A stretch of 64,000 nucleotides of DNA from Paractinoplanes tereljensis (GTDB lineage: Bacteria; Actinomycetota; Actinomycetes; Mycobacteriales; Micromonosporaceae). A program made the translations under genes and the position numbers. The notes under the pieces were generated by a model. The model worked only from the letters and a program-made list of their open reading frames with translations, was not told the origin of the DNA and ran no database searches. This document shows positions 24,858-33,662 of the stretch, piece by piece (the first letter of the stretch is position 1; each line of letters starts with the position of its first letter). Location of the stretch: contig NZ_BOMY01000044.1 in the NCBI RefSeq assembly GCF_016862435.1, forward strand, positions 62,001 to 126,000, in the 5' to 3' direction.

Positions 24858-26102
24858 CTACACCCGAGACTCGGTGACCGGGTCGCCCGCGACGACGCCG
24901 GGCGCCGCCAGCAACTGCACGATCCGCCGCTCGCGCCGCGGCCCGGTGACCAGGTGTGCCACCGCGACCAGCGCGCAGACCCCGAAGCAGCCGATCCAGA
25001 GCGCCGCGTCGCCCAGGTGTTCCTGGGTGAGACCGCCCAGGATCGGGGCGAGCGCCGTCCCCACCGACCAACTCAGCGAGTTGAGGCCCTGGTAGCGGCC
25101 GCGCAGCGAGGCCGGCGACAGCGCCGCGACGGTCGCCGCGTTGGACGGCGACTGCAGCATCTCGCCAAGCGTCCAGATCACCACGGTCAGCGCGAAGAAC
25201 CAGGCCGCGTTCGCGAACGCCACCAGCCCCAGGCCGACCCCCATGATGAGCGCGGCGACGGCCAGCACCCGGGAGCGGTCGTAGCCCTCGATCAACCGGG
25301 GGACGAACAGCTGCCCGAGCACGATCAGCACGCCGTTGACCGCGATCACCCACCCGTACGTCGCCGCCGACAGGCCGTCCGCGGTCATCGCGATCGGCAG
25401 GGTCGACATGTGCTGCATCATCACCACGACCGTGCCCAGGCTGATCACCAGGTAGAGCACGAAGGTGCGGTCCCGCAGGGCGGCGCCCATACCGCCGCCA
25501 CTCGCCTGTTTTGGACGCCGAGCCGGGCGGGTCTCGGCCAGGAACACCAGGCTGATGATCGCGGTGATCAGGGTGGTGCCCGCGTCGACCACGAACAGCA
25601 GCAGGTAGTCGGCCTTGGCGGCGAGGCCGGCGCCGACGGCGGAGAGCGCGAAGCCCAGGTTGATCGCCCAGTAGTTCAGTGAGTACGCCCGCACCCGGTC
25701 GCGGTCGGGCACGACGTCGATCATCATCGCCGAGAAGGCCGGCCGCACCGCCTCGGTGAACACGCCGAGCAGGAACGTCACCGCGAGGATCTGCCAGTAC
25801 TCGTGTGCGAAGCCGAGGGTGAGCATCAGCGCCGCCGCGCTGAACTGGGCGGTGAGCATGGTCGGCCGCCGGCCCCACCGGTCGGCCAGCACCCCGCCGA
25901 CCGTGGTGCCGATCGCGCCACCGACGCCGTACAGGCCGATGACCAGGCCGGCCTGGCTCTGGCTGAAGTGCCGGTCGCTGGTCAGGTAGATGGCCAGGAA
26001 GATCACCACGAACGAGCCGAGGCGGTTGATCAGCGTTCCGACCCACAGGAACCAGAACTGCCGGGGCAACCCACCCGCGGCCTGCCGAAACCAACCCCGC
26101 AC
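24858..26102 (-). CDS. MFS transporter, paralogue of the adjacent gene
   Basis: The product (414 residues) has 12 membrane helices of the major facilitator fold, with the A-motif GGVLADRWGRRPT and a short central linker (ARRPKQASGGG). It shares clear identity with the 23073-24812 product along its length, for example GWFRQAAGGLPRQFWFLWVG versus GWLRDTAGGLPAAYWYLWAG. The two arose by tandem duplication and may form one transcript (45-base gap). GTG 26102 has GGAG eight bases upstream. Drug or metabolite efflux is likely from the family; the substrate is unknown. Confidence 0.92.
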   Translation of the reverse strand: MRGWFRQAAGGLPRQFWFLWVGTLINRLGSFVVIFLAIYLTSDRHFSQSQAGLVIGLYGVGGAIGTTVGGVLADRWGRRPTMLTAQFSAAALMLTLGFAHEYWQILAVTFLLGVFTEAVRPAFSAMMIDVVPDRDRVRAYSLNYWAINLGFALSAVGAGLAAKADYLLLFVVDAGTTLITAIISLVFLAETRPARRPKQASGGGMGAALRDRTFVLYLVISLGTVVVMMQHMSTLPIAMTADGLSAATYGWVIAVNGVLIVLGQLFVPRLIEGYDRSRVLAVAALIMGVGLGLVAFANAAWFFALTVVIWTLGEMLQSPSNAATVAALSPASLRGRYQGLNSLSWSVGTALAPILGGLTQEHLGDAALWIGCFGVCALVAVAHLVTGPRRERRIVQLLAAPGVVAGDPVTESRV

Positions 26103-26234
26103 GTCATCTCCGTAAGTGCCGAAAGCCCTGTAATCACTTACAACCTATGGGCTGGGGCAACCGGTTTTCCACGTGTCGGGCGCCACTGCCGGGTCGCCGC
26201 CCGCGCCGACCGGGCCTGCGGCAGGATGGAGGTC

Positions 26235-26981
26235 ATGACTGGGACTCTGGTGCTGCTGCGACACGGCAACAGCGAGTGGAACGCCAAAAACCTCTTCACC
26301 GGCTGGGTCGACGTCGACCTGGACGCCAAGGGCGAGGACGAGGCCCGCCGCGGCGGCGAGCAGCTGAAGGAGTACGGCGTGTTGCCCGACGTCGTGCACA
26401 CCAGCGTGCTGCGCCGCGCGATCCGGACCAGCGAGATCGCCCTGCACATCGCCGACCGCCACTGGATTCCGGTGAAGCGGTCGTGGCGGCTCAACGAGCG
26501 TCACTACGGCGCACTGCAGGGCAAGGACAAGAAGCAGACCCTCGAGACGTACGGCGAGGAGCAGTTCATGCTCTGGCGCCGGTCGTACGACGTGCCCCCG
26601 CCGCCGATCGAGGACGACTCGGAGTTCTCCCAGTTCAGCGACCCGCGCTACGCGGCGCTGCCGCCGGAGCTCAAGCCCAAGGCCGAATGCCTGAAGGACG
26701 TGCTCGAGCGCGCCCTGCCGTATTGGTACGACGCGATCGTGCCCGACCTGCAGGCCGGCAAGACGGTGCTGGTCGCGGCGCACGGCAACTCGCTGCGCGC
26801 GATTGTGAAGCACCTGGACGGCGTCTCCGACGAGGCGATCGCGAAGCTGAACATCCCGACCGGCTTCCCGCTGCGCTACGACCTCGACGACAGCCTGCAC
26901 CCGATCACCAAGGGCGGCACCTACCTCGACCCGCAGGCCGCCAAGGACGCGGCGGCCGCAGTCGCCAACCAGGGCCGCTAG
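26235..26981 (+). CDS. gpmA: 2,3-bisphosphoglycerate-dependent phosphoglycerate mutase
   Basis: The enzyme (248 residues) interconverts 3- and 2-phosphoglycerate in glycolysis and gluconeogenesis. The phospho-acceptor His is in LVLLRHGNSEWNAKNLFTGW, the second His in LVAAHGNSLRAIVKHL, and the substrate loop is NERHYGALQGKDKKQT; all are hallmark dPGM segments. ATG 26235 follows GGAGG by 2-3 bases. It is a single-gene unit ending in a strong terminator. A long frame upstream is a shadow of the MFS gene. Confidence 0.97.
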   Translation: MTGTLVLLRHGNSEWNAKNLFTGWVDVDLDAKGEDEARRGGEQLKEYGVLPDVVHTSVLRRAIRTSEIALHIADRHWIPVKRSWRLNERHYGALQGKDKKQTLETYGEEQFMLWRRSYDVPPPPIEDDSEFSQFSDPRYAALPPELKPKAECLKDVLERALPYWYDAIVPDLQAGKTVLVAAHGNSLRAIVKHLDGVSDEAIAKLNIPTGFPLRYDLDDSLHPITKGGTYLDPQAAKDAAAAVANQGR

Positions 26982-26996
26982 TTTCCGCAGACAGGG

Positions 26997-27033
26997 AAAA
27001 GGCCGGGACGCCCCCGTGGCGTCCCGGCCTTTT
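26997..27033. terminator. Bidirectional terminator between gpmA and phoU
   Basis: A perfect 12-bp G+C stem (27001-27012 with 27018-27029), extended by A/T pairs (four A before, four T after) with a 5-base loop. It can end both the gpmA and the convergent phoU transcripts. Confidence 0.95.
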
Positions 27034-27045
27034 CGCGGCCGAGCC

Positions 27046-27699
27046 TCAGCTCTGGCCGTCCACCGGCTGACCGGTGACCAGGAAGACCAGCTGCTCGCCG
27101 ATGTTCACGGCGTGGTCGGCGTACCGCTCGTAGAACCGGCCCAGCAGCGCGCCGTCGATCGCGGTCTCCGCGCCGTACGGCCAGTCGTCGTTCAGCAGGA
27201 TCTTGAACAGCTCCCGCTCGAGATCGTCCATCCCGTCATCGGCCGCCTCCAGTGCGGCGGCCGCCTCGGCCTCGGGCTTGCCGAGCAGGTCGGCGATCTT
27301 CTCGGCCATCTGGTCGGCCACGTCGGCCATGCCCTTGAAGACCGTGCGCAGCTCGGCCGGCACGGCCGGCGACGGGTGCCGCCGTTGTGCGGTCTTGGCC
27401 ACGTGCTCGGCCAGATCGCCCATCCGCTCGAGATCAGCGGAGATATGTAGTGCGGTGATCACCATGCGCAGGTCGGAGGCGACCGGCGCCTGCCGTGCGA
27501 TGGTGTCCGCCACCTTGGTCTCGACCTGCTGGTAGATGCGGTCGACCTCGACGTCCCGCTCGATGACCGACTCGGCGGCCTTGAGGTCGGCGGTGAGCAG
27601 GGCGGTGGTCGCCTTGCGCATGGCTGCCCGTACGGCCTCCGCCATGGTCACCAGCAGGCGACTGACCTCGTTGAGATCTGCCTGGAACTCCTCGCGCAT
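27046..27699 (-). CDS. phoU: Phosphate signalling regulator PhoU
   Basis: PhoU (217 residues) damps the phosphate-starvation two-component system and interacts with the Pst transporter. Two PhoU helical repeats are visible with the E/D-x3-D metal motifs: VIERDVEVDRIYQQVE and LRMVITALHISADLERMGDL in the first half, and FYERYADHAVNIGEQLVFLV at the end. It is divergent from a PhoR/SenX3-type kinase gene, the normal actinobacterial arrangement, with a candidate PHO box between them. Confidence 0.95.
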   Translation of the reverse strand: MREEFQADLNEVSRLLVTMAEAVRAAMRKATTALLTADLKAAESVIERDVEVDRIYQQVETKVADTIARQAPVASDLRMVITALHISADLERMGDLAEHVAKTAQRRHPSPAVPAELRTVFKGMADVADQMAEKIADLLGKPEAEAAAALEAADDGMDDLERELFKILLNDDWPYGAETAIDGALLGRFYERYADHAVNIGEQLVFLVTGQPVDGQS

Positions 27700-27786
27700 G
27701 TCCTCGTCCCGGGGGTCTGGGTCGCGCCGTTTGGGCAGGGCACGACCTTGGTTGGTCCTTAACCTAGGTCGGTTCTACGGCCTCAA

Positions 27787-27825
27787 CATGAACACCGGTG
27801 AACGACGCCGGGCGCAGTGGTGAAC
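27787..27825 (+). promoter_or_regulatory. Candidate PHO box (PhoP/RegX3 operator)
   Basis: GGTGAAC occurs at 27797-27803 and again at 27819-27825, exactly 22 bases apart, and CATGAAC lies at 27787-27793. Read on the other strand these are GTTCACC-type units at near 11-base spacing, as in actinobacterial PHO boxes, which are direct repeats of GTTCACC. It lies in the 198-base gap between phoU and the kinase gene, so it could control both. Confidence 0.6.
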
Positions 27826-27897
27826 ATTATTCGACACGCGCCCGTTATGTCCGGTTGGACGTAGGGCCCAGGTAAACAATGACCCTACGATCGCTGC

Positions 27898-29199
27898 GTG
27901 GACTTGGCGTACAGCATCCTCCTTACCCTCGTCGCGCTCGTCGTCGGCGCGGTCGCGGGTGTGCTGTATGCCCGTGCCCGCAAGGCGCCGGAGCAGACCG
28001 GTTCCACCGCTGCCCGGTCGGACGAGGGGGGACGCACCATCGAAACGGACGACGAGTCGCCCGCCACCGGCAAGCACGGCATGAAGGGGCTCGGCCGGAA
28101 GAGCCTCGACTCGCTGCGTGTCGGTGTGGTCGTGCTCGACGCCGAGGACCACCCGGTGCTGGTCAACCCGGCCGCCCGCGCCATGGGACTGCTGCGCTCC
28201 GGTGGGGCGCCCGGCACGATCGCGGCGCACCCGATCCTGCGCACTCTCGCCGGCCAGGTGCGACGCACCGGCGTACGGCGCGAGGTGGAGCTCGACCTGC
28301 CGCGTGGCCGCGCCGGGGCTGCTTCGGCCCCGCTCGGACTGCACCTGCGTGCGGTGGCACTGAATTCGACGCACGTGGCCATCGAGGCCGCCGATGTCAC
28401 CGAGGCACACCGGCTCGCCCGGGTCCGCCGGGACTTCGTGGCCAACGTCAGCCACGAGCTGAAGACCCCGATCGGTGCGTTGCAGCTGCTTGCCGAGGCG
28501 CTGCTGGACGCCACCGAGATTCCGGCCAGCGAGATGCTGCCGGACGACGAGAAGTCCGAGGACCTGGTCGCCGCGCGTCGGTTCGCCGAGCGGATCCACC
28601 ACGAGTCGGCCCGGATGGGCCGGCTGGTCAACGAACTCCTCGAGCTCACCCGGTTGCAGGGCGCCGAGCCGCTGCCCACTCCCGAGCCGGTCTCGGTCGA
28701 CTGGGTGATCGCCGAGGTGATCGACCGCACCCGCACCACTGCCTCGGCCAAGAGCATCGAGGTCACGTACACCGGTCCCAAGGGCGCGATGGTGTACGGC
28801 AGCGACAGTCAGGTGGCCACCGCGGTGACCAACCTGGTGGAGAACGCGATCGCCTACTCGGGCGAGGACACCGTGGTGTCGGTCACGCTGCGTCAGGGCG
28901 ACGACTGGGTCGAGATCGACGTCGAGGACCAGGGCATCGGCATCGCCCCGCACGACGTCGACCGGATCTTCGAACGGTTCTACCGGGCCGATCAGGCCAG
29001 GTCCCGATCGACCGGCGGCACCGGTCTCGGCCTGGCCATCGTCAAGCACATCGCCACCAACCACGGCGGCCGGGTCGAGGTCACCAGCACCCTCGGTGAT
29101 GGTTCGACGTTCACCCTGCGCCTACCCGCACGACCCCCCGAAACCCCCTTGCCGTTACCAGCGGCAATTGAGATCGAGTCCGGTGCGGCCGGGCGCTAG
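27898..29199 (+). CDS. senX3: Phosphate-type sensor histidine kinase (PhoR/SenX3 family)
   Basis: The product (433 residues) has one N-terminal membrane helix (residues 5-24), a short PAS-like region (about 70-165), HisKA with RRDFVANVSHELKTPIGALQ, and HATPase with N box AVTNLVENAIAYSG, G1 DVEDQGIGIAPHD, F box IFERFYRADQARS and G2 GGTGLGLAIVKHI. This short single-helix layout is that of SenX3/PhoR kinases, which sense phosphate limitation through PhoU and Pst. The RegX3/PhoP partner follows 31 bases later. GTG 27898 is chosen to give the membrane helix. Confidence 0.92.
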   Translation: MDLAYSILLTLVALVVGAVAGVLYARARKAPEQTGSTAARSDEGGRTIETDDESPATGKHGMKGLGRKSLDSLRVGVVVLDAEDHPVLVNPAARAMGLLRSGGAPGTIAAHPILRTLAGQVRRTGVRREVELDLPRGRAGAASAPLGLHLRAVALNSTHVAIEAADVTEAHRLARVRRDFVANVSHELKTPIGALQLLAEALLDATEIPASEMLPDDEKSEDLVAARRFAERIHHESARMGRLVNELLELTRLQGAEPLPTPEPVSVDWVIAEVIDRTRTTASAKSIEVTYTGPKGAMVYGSDSQVATAVTNLVENAIAYSGEDTVVSVTLRQGDDWVEIDVEDQGIGIAPHDVDRIFERFYRADQARSRSTGGTGLGLAIVKHIATNHGGRVEVTSTLGDGSTFTLRLPARPPETPLPLPAAIEIESGAAGR

Positions 29200-29230
29200 T
29201 CCCGGAGACCGGAAGATGGAAGGAACCACA

Positions 29231-29914
29231 TTGGCCCGCGTGCTCGTGGTCGAGGATGAGGAGTCGTTCTCCGACGCCCTGTCGTACATGCTGCGCAAGG
29301 AGGGCTTCGAGGTCTCGGTCGCCCCGACCGGAACCTCGGCGCTGACGCAGTTCGACCGGACCGGTGCCGACATCGTGCTGCTCGACCTCATGCTTCCGGA
29401 AATGTCCGGCACCGAGGTCTGCCGCCAGCTGCGGCAGCGCTCGGCCGTCCCGATCATCATGGTCACCGCCCGGGACAGCGAGATCGACAAGGTGGTCGGC
29501 CTGGAGATCGGCGCCGACGACTACGTCACCAAGCCCTACTCGCCGCGCGAGTTGGTCGCCCGCATCCGGGCCGTGCTGCGCCGCCAGGGCGCCGACGCAC
29601 CCGAGGTGACCACCCCGACGCTGGCCGCCGGCCCGGTCCGGATGGACGTGGAACGCCACGTCGTCACGGTCGACGGCACCGGCGTACAGCTGCCGCTGAA
29701 GGAGTTCGAGCTGCTCGAACTGCTGCTGCGCAACGCCGGCCGGGTCCTGACCCGAGGCCAGCTGATCGACCGGGTCTGGGGCGCCGACTACGTAGGCGAC
29801 ACCAAGACCCTCGACGTACACGTCAAGCGCCTGCGCTCCAAGGTGGAGCCGGAGCCTTCAGCCCCGCGCTACATCGTCACGGTCCGAGGCCTGGGCTACA
29901 AGTTCGAGCCCTAG
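29231..29914 (+). CDS. regX3: Phosphate response regulator (RegX3/PhoP family)
   Basis: The product (227 residues) has a receiver domain (VLVVEDEESFSDALSYML, phospho-Asp in DIVLLDLMLPEMSGTEV, Lys in DDYVTKPYSPREL) and an OmpR-type winged-helix DNA-binding domain (LPLKEFELLELLLRNAGRVL and TLDVHVKRLRSKVEPEP). TTG 29231 is preferred: GGAAGGA lies 7 bases upstream and the protein length matches RegX3. ATG 29216 is an alternative adding five residues. It ends 3 bases from the convergent immunity gene. Confidence 0.94.
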   Translation: MARVLVVEDEESFSDALSYMLRKEGFEVSVAPTGTSALTQFDRTGADIVLLDLMLPEMSGTEVCRQLRQRSAVPIIMVTARDSEIDKVVGLEIGADDYVTKPYSPRELVARIRAVLRRQGADAPEVTTPTLAAGPVRMDVERHVVTVDGTGVQLPLKEFELLELLLRNAGRVLTRGQLIDRVWGADYVGDTKTLDVHVKRLRSKVEPEPSAPRYIVTVRGLGYKFEP

Positions 29915-29917
29915 GCC

Positions 29918-30352
29918 TCAGGAGTAACGCGCCAGGTCCTCGACGATCGGTCCGGAGTCGGGGACCCGGCGCCACCACCAGGCCCGCCCGCCTAGCTCGA
30001 CCTCGGCCACCGTGCCCATTCGGCCGGCCGGGTCGTCGACCGTGTAGCCACGGAATCGCTCATCCGAGGCTTCGACGAAGGGCGTCAGCTTCCGGCGGAT
30101 CGGCGGCGGCAGGTCGTCGAGTGCGTCCTGCAGAAAATCCCGCAGGAACAGCGCGCCGGCCAGATCATGCTCGTTCCACACCGTCCGGTCACTCCAGGGG
30201 AGTGCCCGGTCCCGGTCGATTTTTTCGACCCGGCCGGCCCACCCGACGGCAAGCTCCAGTGCGTCACCCGCTCGCGCATGTGCCCGTGCCTTGATCTCCG
30301 CGGTGTCGGCGGCGTCGAACAGCGCCGTGAGCTCGGGAGGAATTGCCGACAT
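29918..30352 (-). CDS. Putative immunity protein for the adjacent toxin
   Basis: The 144-residue product is soluble and acidic with no recognised motif. It starts 2 bases past the stop of the toxin gene and is the last gene of the WXG-like/toxin unit, where the immunity protein of polymorphic toxin cassettes is normally encoded. Features include PPELTALFDAADTAEIKARA near the start and AEVELGGRAWWWRRVPDSGP near the end. The immunity role is inferred from position only. Confidence 0.55.
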   Translation of the reverse strand: MSAIPPELTALFDAADTAEIKARAHARAGDALELAVGWAGRVEKIDRDRALPWSDRTVWNEHDLAGALFLRDFLQDALDDLPPPIRRKLTPFVEASDERFRGYTVDDPAGRMGTVAEVELGGRAWWWRRVPDSGPIVEDLARYS

Positions 30353-30354
30353 GG

Positions 30355-31509
30355 TTACCGTCCCGGGTAATAGCAGGTGGACTTCCAGGGCATGTCGTAG
30401 TTCACGATCACTCGTACCCCGTTGTACTCGAACTTCTCGGCATTCTGCCCGGCCAGCTTCTGCGGCGTCCCGTTGCTGAGCGCCGCGTCGATCTCGGCAC
30501 TACTCGGCCGCCCCATCGCCGGGTTGCCGTCCCCCGTGTGCCCGTTCACGAACTCGGCGATCTCGTCCTTGCTGAACTCGCTTCCCCGGAATCCCTCGGT
30601 CGGCTCGTACTCGCCGCCGCCCGAACCCTCGTGGTCAGTTCGCGCCGGATTGACGCTGTCGTCGCTGGTCGCGTGCATCATCAGGTCGCCGGTGGCAGCC
30701 GCGGTCAGTCCGCCACCCGCCACGATCACTCCGGCCGCCGCAACATTGATCGGCACACCGATGACCCCACCGACCACCGTAATGTCGAGCAGCCCACCGC
30801 CGACCTCGCCGGCCGCCCCGAGCACCATCAGCCCGGCGCCCGCGGCGGCCAGTGCCGTGTCGCCGGGGTGATGGATCATGGCGTTGCCGAAGGAGGCCAG
30901 CCCGTTGACGAGGTGCCCGCCGGCGTTCTGCAGGCCGGCGCCGACGTCCTCGAAGAAGTCGCCTACCTTGCTCCAGAATCCCGGCTTCTCGGGCGCCTTG
31001 TCCCGAGCCGAGCCAATCGTGCCGGCGGCCGTGTCACCGGCGGCATCGACCTGCTTCCGGGCGCCGGCGAGGACGTCACGGGCCGCCTGGCGGCCGGCCT
31101 CACCGGGGTCGTCGAACGGCAGCGCCCGCCCGGCCTGCAGTTCTGCCTGCTGGTGTTGGGCGCCGGCTTGCCGGGTGGCGTCCTGCCCGGCATTCCACTG
31201 CGTGATCGCACGGGCCGCTTCCTGTTGCGCCCACGTCAGCGTCGTCGAATAGGTGGTGAGCGCGTCGGCCGCAGAGTGGAAGCAGTCGCCTGCCTCCAGC
31301 CATTTGCCCGGCTGGCCCTGAAATTTGGCCCGGAACGCATCCGCGGCCGCACCGCTCCATCCGTCGACCGTGTCGATCCGGTTCAGTCCGGTGCCGGCCG
31401 CTTGCAGAGAATCGCCGCGAGTGCGGAGCAACTGCGCCGTTCCGGCGATCGAGGTGGCATCGCCGGGGACCAGCGCGCGCGGGTCCTCGGTCTCGCCCAG
31501 CTCGGCCAT
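30355..31509 (-). CDS. Polymorphic toxin with T7SS-type N-terminal domain
   Basis: The product (384 residues) has an N-terminal helical domain (residues 1 to about 150: ALVPGDATSIAGTAQLLRTR, GWSGAAADAFRAKFQGQPGK) like the WXG/PPE-type domains that target proteins to type VII secretion. A Gly/Ala-rich hydrophobic segment follows (about 215-275, GLMVLGAAGEVGGGLLDITV), then a linker and a C-terminal domain of about 80 residues (EFSKDEIAEFVNGHTG, EKFEYNGVRVIVNYDMPWKS, ending STCYYPGR). The C-terminal piece is probably the toxic part; its compact mixed fold with His, Tyr, Lys and Arg would suit an RNase but no family is recognised. ATG 31509 overlaps the upstream stop by one base. Confidence 0.72.
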   Translation of the reverse strand: MAELGETEDPRALVPGDATSIAGTAQLLRTRGDSLQAAGTGLNRIDTVDGWSGAAADAFRAKFQGQPGKWLEAGDCFHSAADALTTYSTTLTWAQQEAARAITQWNAGQDATRQAGAQHQQAELQAGRALPFDDPGEAGRQAARDVLAGARKQVDAAGDTAAGTIGSARDKAPEKPGFWSKVGDFFEDVGAGLQNAGGHLVNGLASFGNAMIHHPGDTALAAAGAGLMVLGAAGEVGGGLLDITVVGGVIGVPINVAAAGVIVAGGGLTAAATGDLMMHATSDDSVNPARTDHEGSGGGEYEPTEGFRGSEFSKDEIAEFVNGHTGDGNPAMGRPSSAEIDAALSNGTPQKLAGQNAEKFEYNGVRVIVNYDMPWKSTCYYPGR

Positions 31510-31835
31510 CAGTCCGCCGCCGGGTCCGTGCCGGTCTGCCGTTGCAGGATGCCGTCCATCCGGCCCTTGGCGCTCAGATCGACCTTCAGATAGGCCTGCA
31601 CGGAGTGGGAGAGCCGGCTCGCGACCTCCTGCCCATCGGTGGCCAAATGCTCGACGCCCAGCTCCCACCGGTCGCAGAAGTCGGCGATCGTCTCGGACAG
31701 CCGGTCGTGACCGTAGTCGGCCCCGCGGCCGTCGAGGTCATCGATCCGTTTGGCCTTGAGATCGTTCAGCGTTGTGTTGATCCCGGCCGCCGCGTCCTCG
31801 AGCGCCCCGAGATCGACCCGAAAGCCGTCCGACAT
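31509..31835 (-). CDS. WXG100/ESAT-6-like protein
   Basis: The product (108 residues) is small, helical and lacks a signal peptide. It starts FRVDLGALEDAAAGINTTLN and has DFCDRWELGVEHLATDGQEV, a layout typical of WXG100-superfamily partners of type VII-secreted toxins (two helices around a turn; here the turn has a DRW rather than a clear W-x-G). Its TGA overlaps the toxin start in TGATG. No ESX secretion genes lie in the window, so the secretion route must be encoded elsewhere. Confidence 0.65.
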   Translation of the reverse strand: MSDGFRVDLGALEDAAAGINTTLNDLKAKRIDDLDGRGADYGHDRLSETIADFCDRWELGVEHLATDGQEVASRLSHSVQAYLKVDLSAKGRMDGILQRQTGTDPAAD

Positions 31836-31901
31836 GATCCACGCCCCGTCCGCATCCCATCGTCATTCGTGGATGCCACGGCTCCAGTGGACTCCTGGCT
31901 G

Positions 31902-32729
31902 TCAAGCCGTTGGCGTGGCCGGCTCTCGGCCGCCTCGGGTCTGGGGTGCTCCGGCTGCCACGGTGGCCGGGTGGATTGCGATCAGGCCGGACTTCAGTCT
32001 GGCCGCGCACAGTTCGGAGAGCTTGTCGTAGGCGGGCTGGCCGATCAGGGCGGCCAGCTCCGGGCCGTACGTGATGTACATCGGGTCCGAGCCGACGTGG
32101 GCCTCGGGGGAGGACGTGCACCACCAGTCCAGGTCGGCGCCGCCGGGGCCCCAGCCTCGGCGGTCGAACTCGGTCAGGGTGGACTGCAGGATCTTGGTGC
32201 CGTCCGGGCGGTTGATCCAGTCTTGTTCCCGGCGGACCGGCAGCTGCCAGCAGACGTCCGGCTTGTAGGTGAGCGGGTGCACGCCGTCGCGCAGGGCCTG
32301 CGCGTGCAGGGCGCAACCGCCACCGGCCGGGAAGTCGGCGTCGTTGAGGAAGACGCACGGGCCGTCCTCGCTCTGGATGGCGGTGCGCCGGGCCGGCTTC
32401 GCGCCGTCGATGGTGTCCATCTCGGTGTAGTTCCTGAAACCCCGCCGGTAGTGCTGCCAGGTGTCCGGTCCGAGCTTCTGGACCGCCGCCTTCACCCGGT
32501 TCTCATCGTCCGCGTCGGTGAAGAACGCACCGTGCGTGCAGCAGCCCTCGTGGGCCCGGCCGGCCACGATGCCGTGGCAGGCCGATCCGAAGACGCACGT
32601 CCAGCGGGAGAGCAACCAGGTCAGGTCGGCGCGAACAAGGTGTTGTTCGTCGGCCGGATCGAGAAACTCGATCCACTCACGAGGAAAATCAAGGCCGACC
32701 TCGGGGCGGATCTGGTCACGGCGGGTCAC
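31902..32729 (-). CDS. Conserved cysteine-rich protein of unknown function
   Basis: The product (275 residues) carries many Cys in a fixed order: LLSRWTCVFGSACHGI, HEGCCTHGAFFTD, GPCVFLND, GGGCALHAQAL, DVCWQLPV and LDWWCTSS. This resembles iron-sulfur or zinc-binding YkgJ/DUF3109-type proteins. It has no signal or membrane segment. GTG 32729 is the most upstream start in frame with normal protein-like sequence; no clear ribosome site is seen. Function is unknown. Confidence 0.7.
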   Translation of the reverse strand: MTRRDQIRPEVGLDFPREWIEFLDPADEQHLVRADLTWLLSRWTCVFGSACHGIVAGRAHEGCCTHGAFFTDADDENRVKAAVQKLGPDTWQHYRRGFRNYTEMDTIDGAKPARRTAIQSEDGPCVFLNDADFPAGGGCALHAQALRDGVHPLTYKPDVCWQLPVRREQDWINRPDGTKILQSTLTEFDRRGWGPGGADLDWWCTSSPEAHVGSDPMYITYGPELAALIGQPAYDKLSELCAARLKSGLIAIHPATVAAGAPQTRGGREPATPTA

Positions 32730-32840
32730 TCGCGACAGCGTACGCGTGCAGGTGACTAATGCCGCGTTGCCGCCCGGTATGACCGCATATACCCGGCCGG
32801 GTGGCGGGCTGGCGCGACAAACGGGTCTACCCTTTGAAGA

Positions 32841-33662
32841 GTGAGTTCCCGCGTCCCCGTGCTTCTGTCCAGCTCCTCGGTCTTCCCCGAGCCGACCGCG
32901 GCTGCCTTCGAGATGGCCGCCACCGTGGGTTACGACGGTGTCGAGGTCATGGTGTGGACCGATCGCGTCAGCCAGGACGCCGGCGCCCTGAAGGGTCTGA
33001 CCGACCACTACGGCGTGCCGGTGCTGTCGGTGCACGCGCCCTGCCTGTTGGTTACCCAGCGGGTCTGGAGCCCCGACCCGTGGGAACGGCTCAACCGGGC
33101 CGCGCAGCTGGCCGAGTCGCTCGACGCGCCGACCGTGGTGGTGCACCCGCCGTTCAGCTGGCAGCGCGACTACGCCAAGAACTTCGCCGCCGGCCTGGCC
33201 AAGGTGCAGCAGCGGCACCCCGATCTGTCCTTCGCCATCGAGAACATGTTCCCGGTGAAGATGGCCGGCCGCTGGTTCGTTCCCTACACGCCGGGCTGGG
33301 ATCCGACCGAGACCGGCTTCGACGCCTACACGCTGGACATCTCGCACTGCTCGGCGTCCCGGATCGACGCGCTCGACATGATGCAGAAGATGGGTTCCGG
33401 CCTCAAGCACGTGCACCTGGGTGACGGCACCGGTGAGGGCCGCGACGAACACCTGGTGCCGGGGCGCGGCAACCAGCCGTGCGCCGAGGTGCTGCGCTCG
33501 CTGGTGGCCCGCGGTTTCACCGGCTCGGTGGCCCTGGAGGTCTCCACCCGCAAGGCGGCGAGCCGCCCGGCCCGGGAGAAGGACCTGCGCGACTCACTCG
33601 AGTTCGCCCGGCGCCACCTCGCGCCGGCCACGAACAATGCTCCGGCTATTACGCGGGCGTGA
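32841..33662 (+). CDS. Sugar phosphate isomerase/epimerase (xylose isomerase-like TIM barrel)
   Basis: The product (273 residues) shows the AP endonuclease 2/xylose isomerase-like barrel: GYDGVEVMVWTD at the first strands, LSVHAPCLLVTQRVW, VVVHPPFSWQRDY, SFAIENMF (a Glu metal ligand), LDISHCSASR (Asp/His), KHVHLGDGTGEGRDEHLVPG (metal-binding HxGD) and VALEVSTRKA (final Glu). All expected metal ligands are present, so it is probably active, but the substrate is unknown. It overlaps the convergent CGNR gene by 14 bases. Confidence 0.85.
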   Translation: MSSRVPVLLSSSSVFPEPTAAAFEMAATVGYDGVEVMVWTDRVSQDAGALKGLTDHYGVPVLSVHAPCLLVTQRVWSPDPWERLNRAAQLAESLDAPTVVVHPPFSWQRDYAKNFAAGLAKVQQRHPDLSFAIENMFPVKMAGRWFVPYTPGWDPTETGFDAYTLDISHCSASRIDALDMMQKMGSGLKHVHLGDGTGEGRDEHLVPGRGNQPCAEVLRSLVARGFTGSVALEVSTRKAASRPAREKDLRDSLEFARRHLAPATNNAPAITRA

